5,418 nt of DNA from CAVOBC01 sp963693635 (GTDB lineage Bacteria; Pseudomonadota; Gammaproteobacteria; Pseudomonadales; Azotimanducaceae), in the NCBI GenBank assembly GCA_963693635.1, contig CAVOBC010000329.1, forward strand, positions 1 to 5,418, in the 5' to 3' direction. This document shows, piece by piece, positions 5,030 through 5,418 of this stretch (positions are counted from its first letter, which is position 1; each line of letters starts with the position of its first letter). Made by a program: the position numbers and the translations under genes. Below the pieces are notes generated by a model. It worked only from the letters and a program-made list of their open reading frames with translations, made no database searches and was not told where the DNA came from.

Positions 5030-5418
5030 TAATTGGCGAACACACAGCGCTCCTGGGCCCAGTGTCGCAGCGACTCGATCTTTTCAAACATTACCACCGA
5101 TAGTGGATTGGTTTCTGCGATGGCGCGCTGCAAGGTCTCCGTACTCAGGTCCGCTTCGAGCGCAGCAGCCGAGTAAAGGGCGCCAACAACGGTCTGTTCG
5201 ATCTCGGCGCCGGAGTAGCCAGCGCTGAGTTCAGCAAGATGCGGCAGATAAAAGTCGTCAGGGCGTTGCCCAGGCTTGTCGAGGTGGATTCGAAAGATCA
5301 CTTCACGGGTCCCGGGTCCCGGGGTCGGGAAGATCGACGAAGAAGATCTCATCCAGTCTTCCCTTGCGGACGAGTTCCGGGGGCTGCCTTAATATGTCGT
5401 TGGACGTGGCAACGATGA
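5029..5418 (-). pseudogene. AAA+ ATPase C-terminal part (Ycf46-like), frameshifted, 5' end outside window
   Basis: Only the 3' end of the gene is present; it enters from the right edge. Two frames together encode the C-terminal AAA+ region. From 5418 the first frame reads IVATSND, then PPELVRKGRLDEIFFVDLPD, which holds the Arg-finger-type RKGR and the end of the second region of homology; it then stops at 5303-5305. The second frame carries REVIFRIHLDKPGQRPDDF, the sensor-2 motif GYSGAEIEQ, and a tail with NPLSVVMFEKIESLRHWAQ up to TAG at 5029-5031. They join cleanly if one copy of the 7-bp GGGTCCC tandem duplication (5307-5313, 5314-5320) is removed, giving DLPDPGTREVIF. The LPPEL/RKGR and PLSxxM...LRxWA pattern is typical of Ycf46-type ATPases rather than FtsH; in cyanobacteria Ycf46 has been linked to inorganic carbon use. 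Pseudogene or sequence error cannot be told apart here. Confidence 0.85.
5307..5320. repeat. Perfect 7-bp tandem duplication (GGGTCCC x2)
   Basis: GGGTCCC at 5307-5313 is repeated exactly at 5314-5320, followed by GGGGTC. Deleting one copy restores a continuous AAA+ ATPase frame (minus strand). A 7-bp unit is not a multiple of three, so each gain or loss toggles the frame. Confidence 0.85.

Noticed and set aside
4633..5103. 156-codon plus-strand open frame
   Set aside because: Antisense to the Nudix box region and then crosses the palindromic element; no protein-like features.

Overview
The window looks like a chromosomal segment of a proteobacterium, most likely a gammaproteobacterium. This is inferred from moderately GC-rich DNA, proteobacterial-type membrane transporters and an ECF sigma gene; no rRNA or other marker fixes the taxon. 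I see no phage, plasmid, CRISPR or transposase gene.

Left part (1-2798, plus strand): a CaCA-family cation/Ca2+ antiporter is followed after about 70 bp by a SulP anion transporter with a C-terminal STAS domain. They are probably cotranscribed, giving a two-gene ion transport unit in the inner membrane.

Middle (2799-3198): about 400 bp with no conventional gene. It holds two clusters of a repeated CCCGA-core motif (three copies at 2854-2893, four at 2966-3011). The second cluster lies inside a possible 24-codon reading frame that has its own Shine-Dalgarno. Further on are a weak ECF-type promoter candidate and a 7-codon leader frame that takes the best ribosome site in front of the sigma gene.

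Centre (3199-3996, plus strand): an ECF sigma-70 factor overlaps, by ATGA, a small downstream gene. That small gene starts with four 15-bp repeats (5-residue Ser-Asp units). One repeat unit has 16 bp, and this single extra base breaks the frame. The gene also has no recognisable end of its own.

Right part (3790-5418, minus strand): from right to left there is the C-terminal end of a Ycf46-type AAA+ ATPase, broken by a perfect 7-bp tandem duplication; an 81-bp palindromic MITE-like element whose edge supplies the first base of the ATPase frame's stop complement; an MTH1-like Nudix hydrolase; and a small DUF6812-like protein. The 3' tail of the last one runs antisense over the damaged sigma-linked gene, which suggests a rearrangement where the two converge.

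I found no clear new multi-gene system. The strongest leads are the repeat-linked frameshift in the sigma factor's partner gene, the convergent junction with the DUF6812-like gene, the 7-bp duplication in the ATPase gene, and the repeat-rich leader of the sigma gene. Two short-repeat frameshifts in one window could mean real decay, phase variation or sequence errors.
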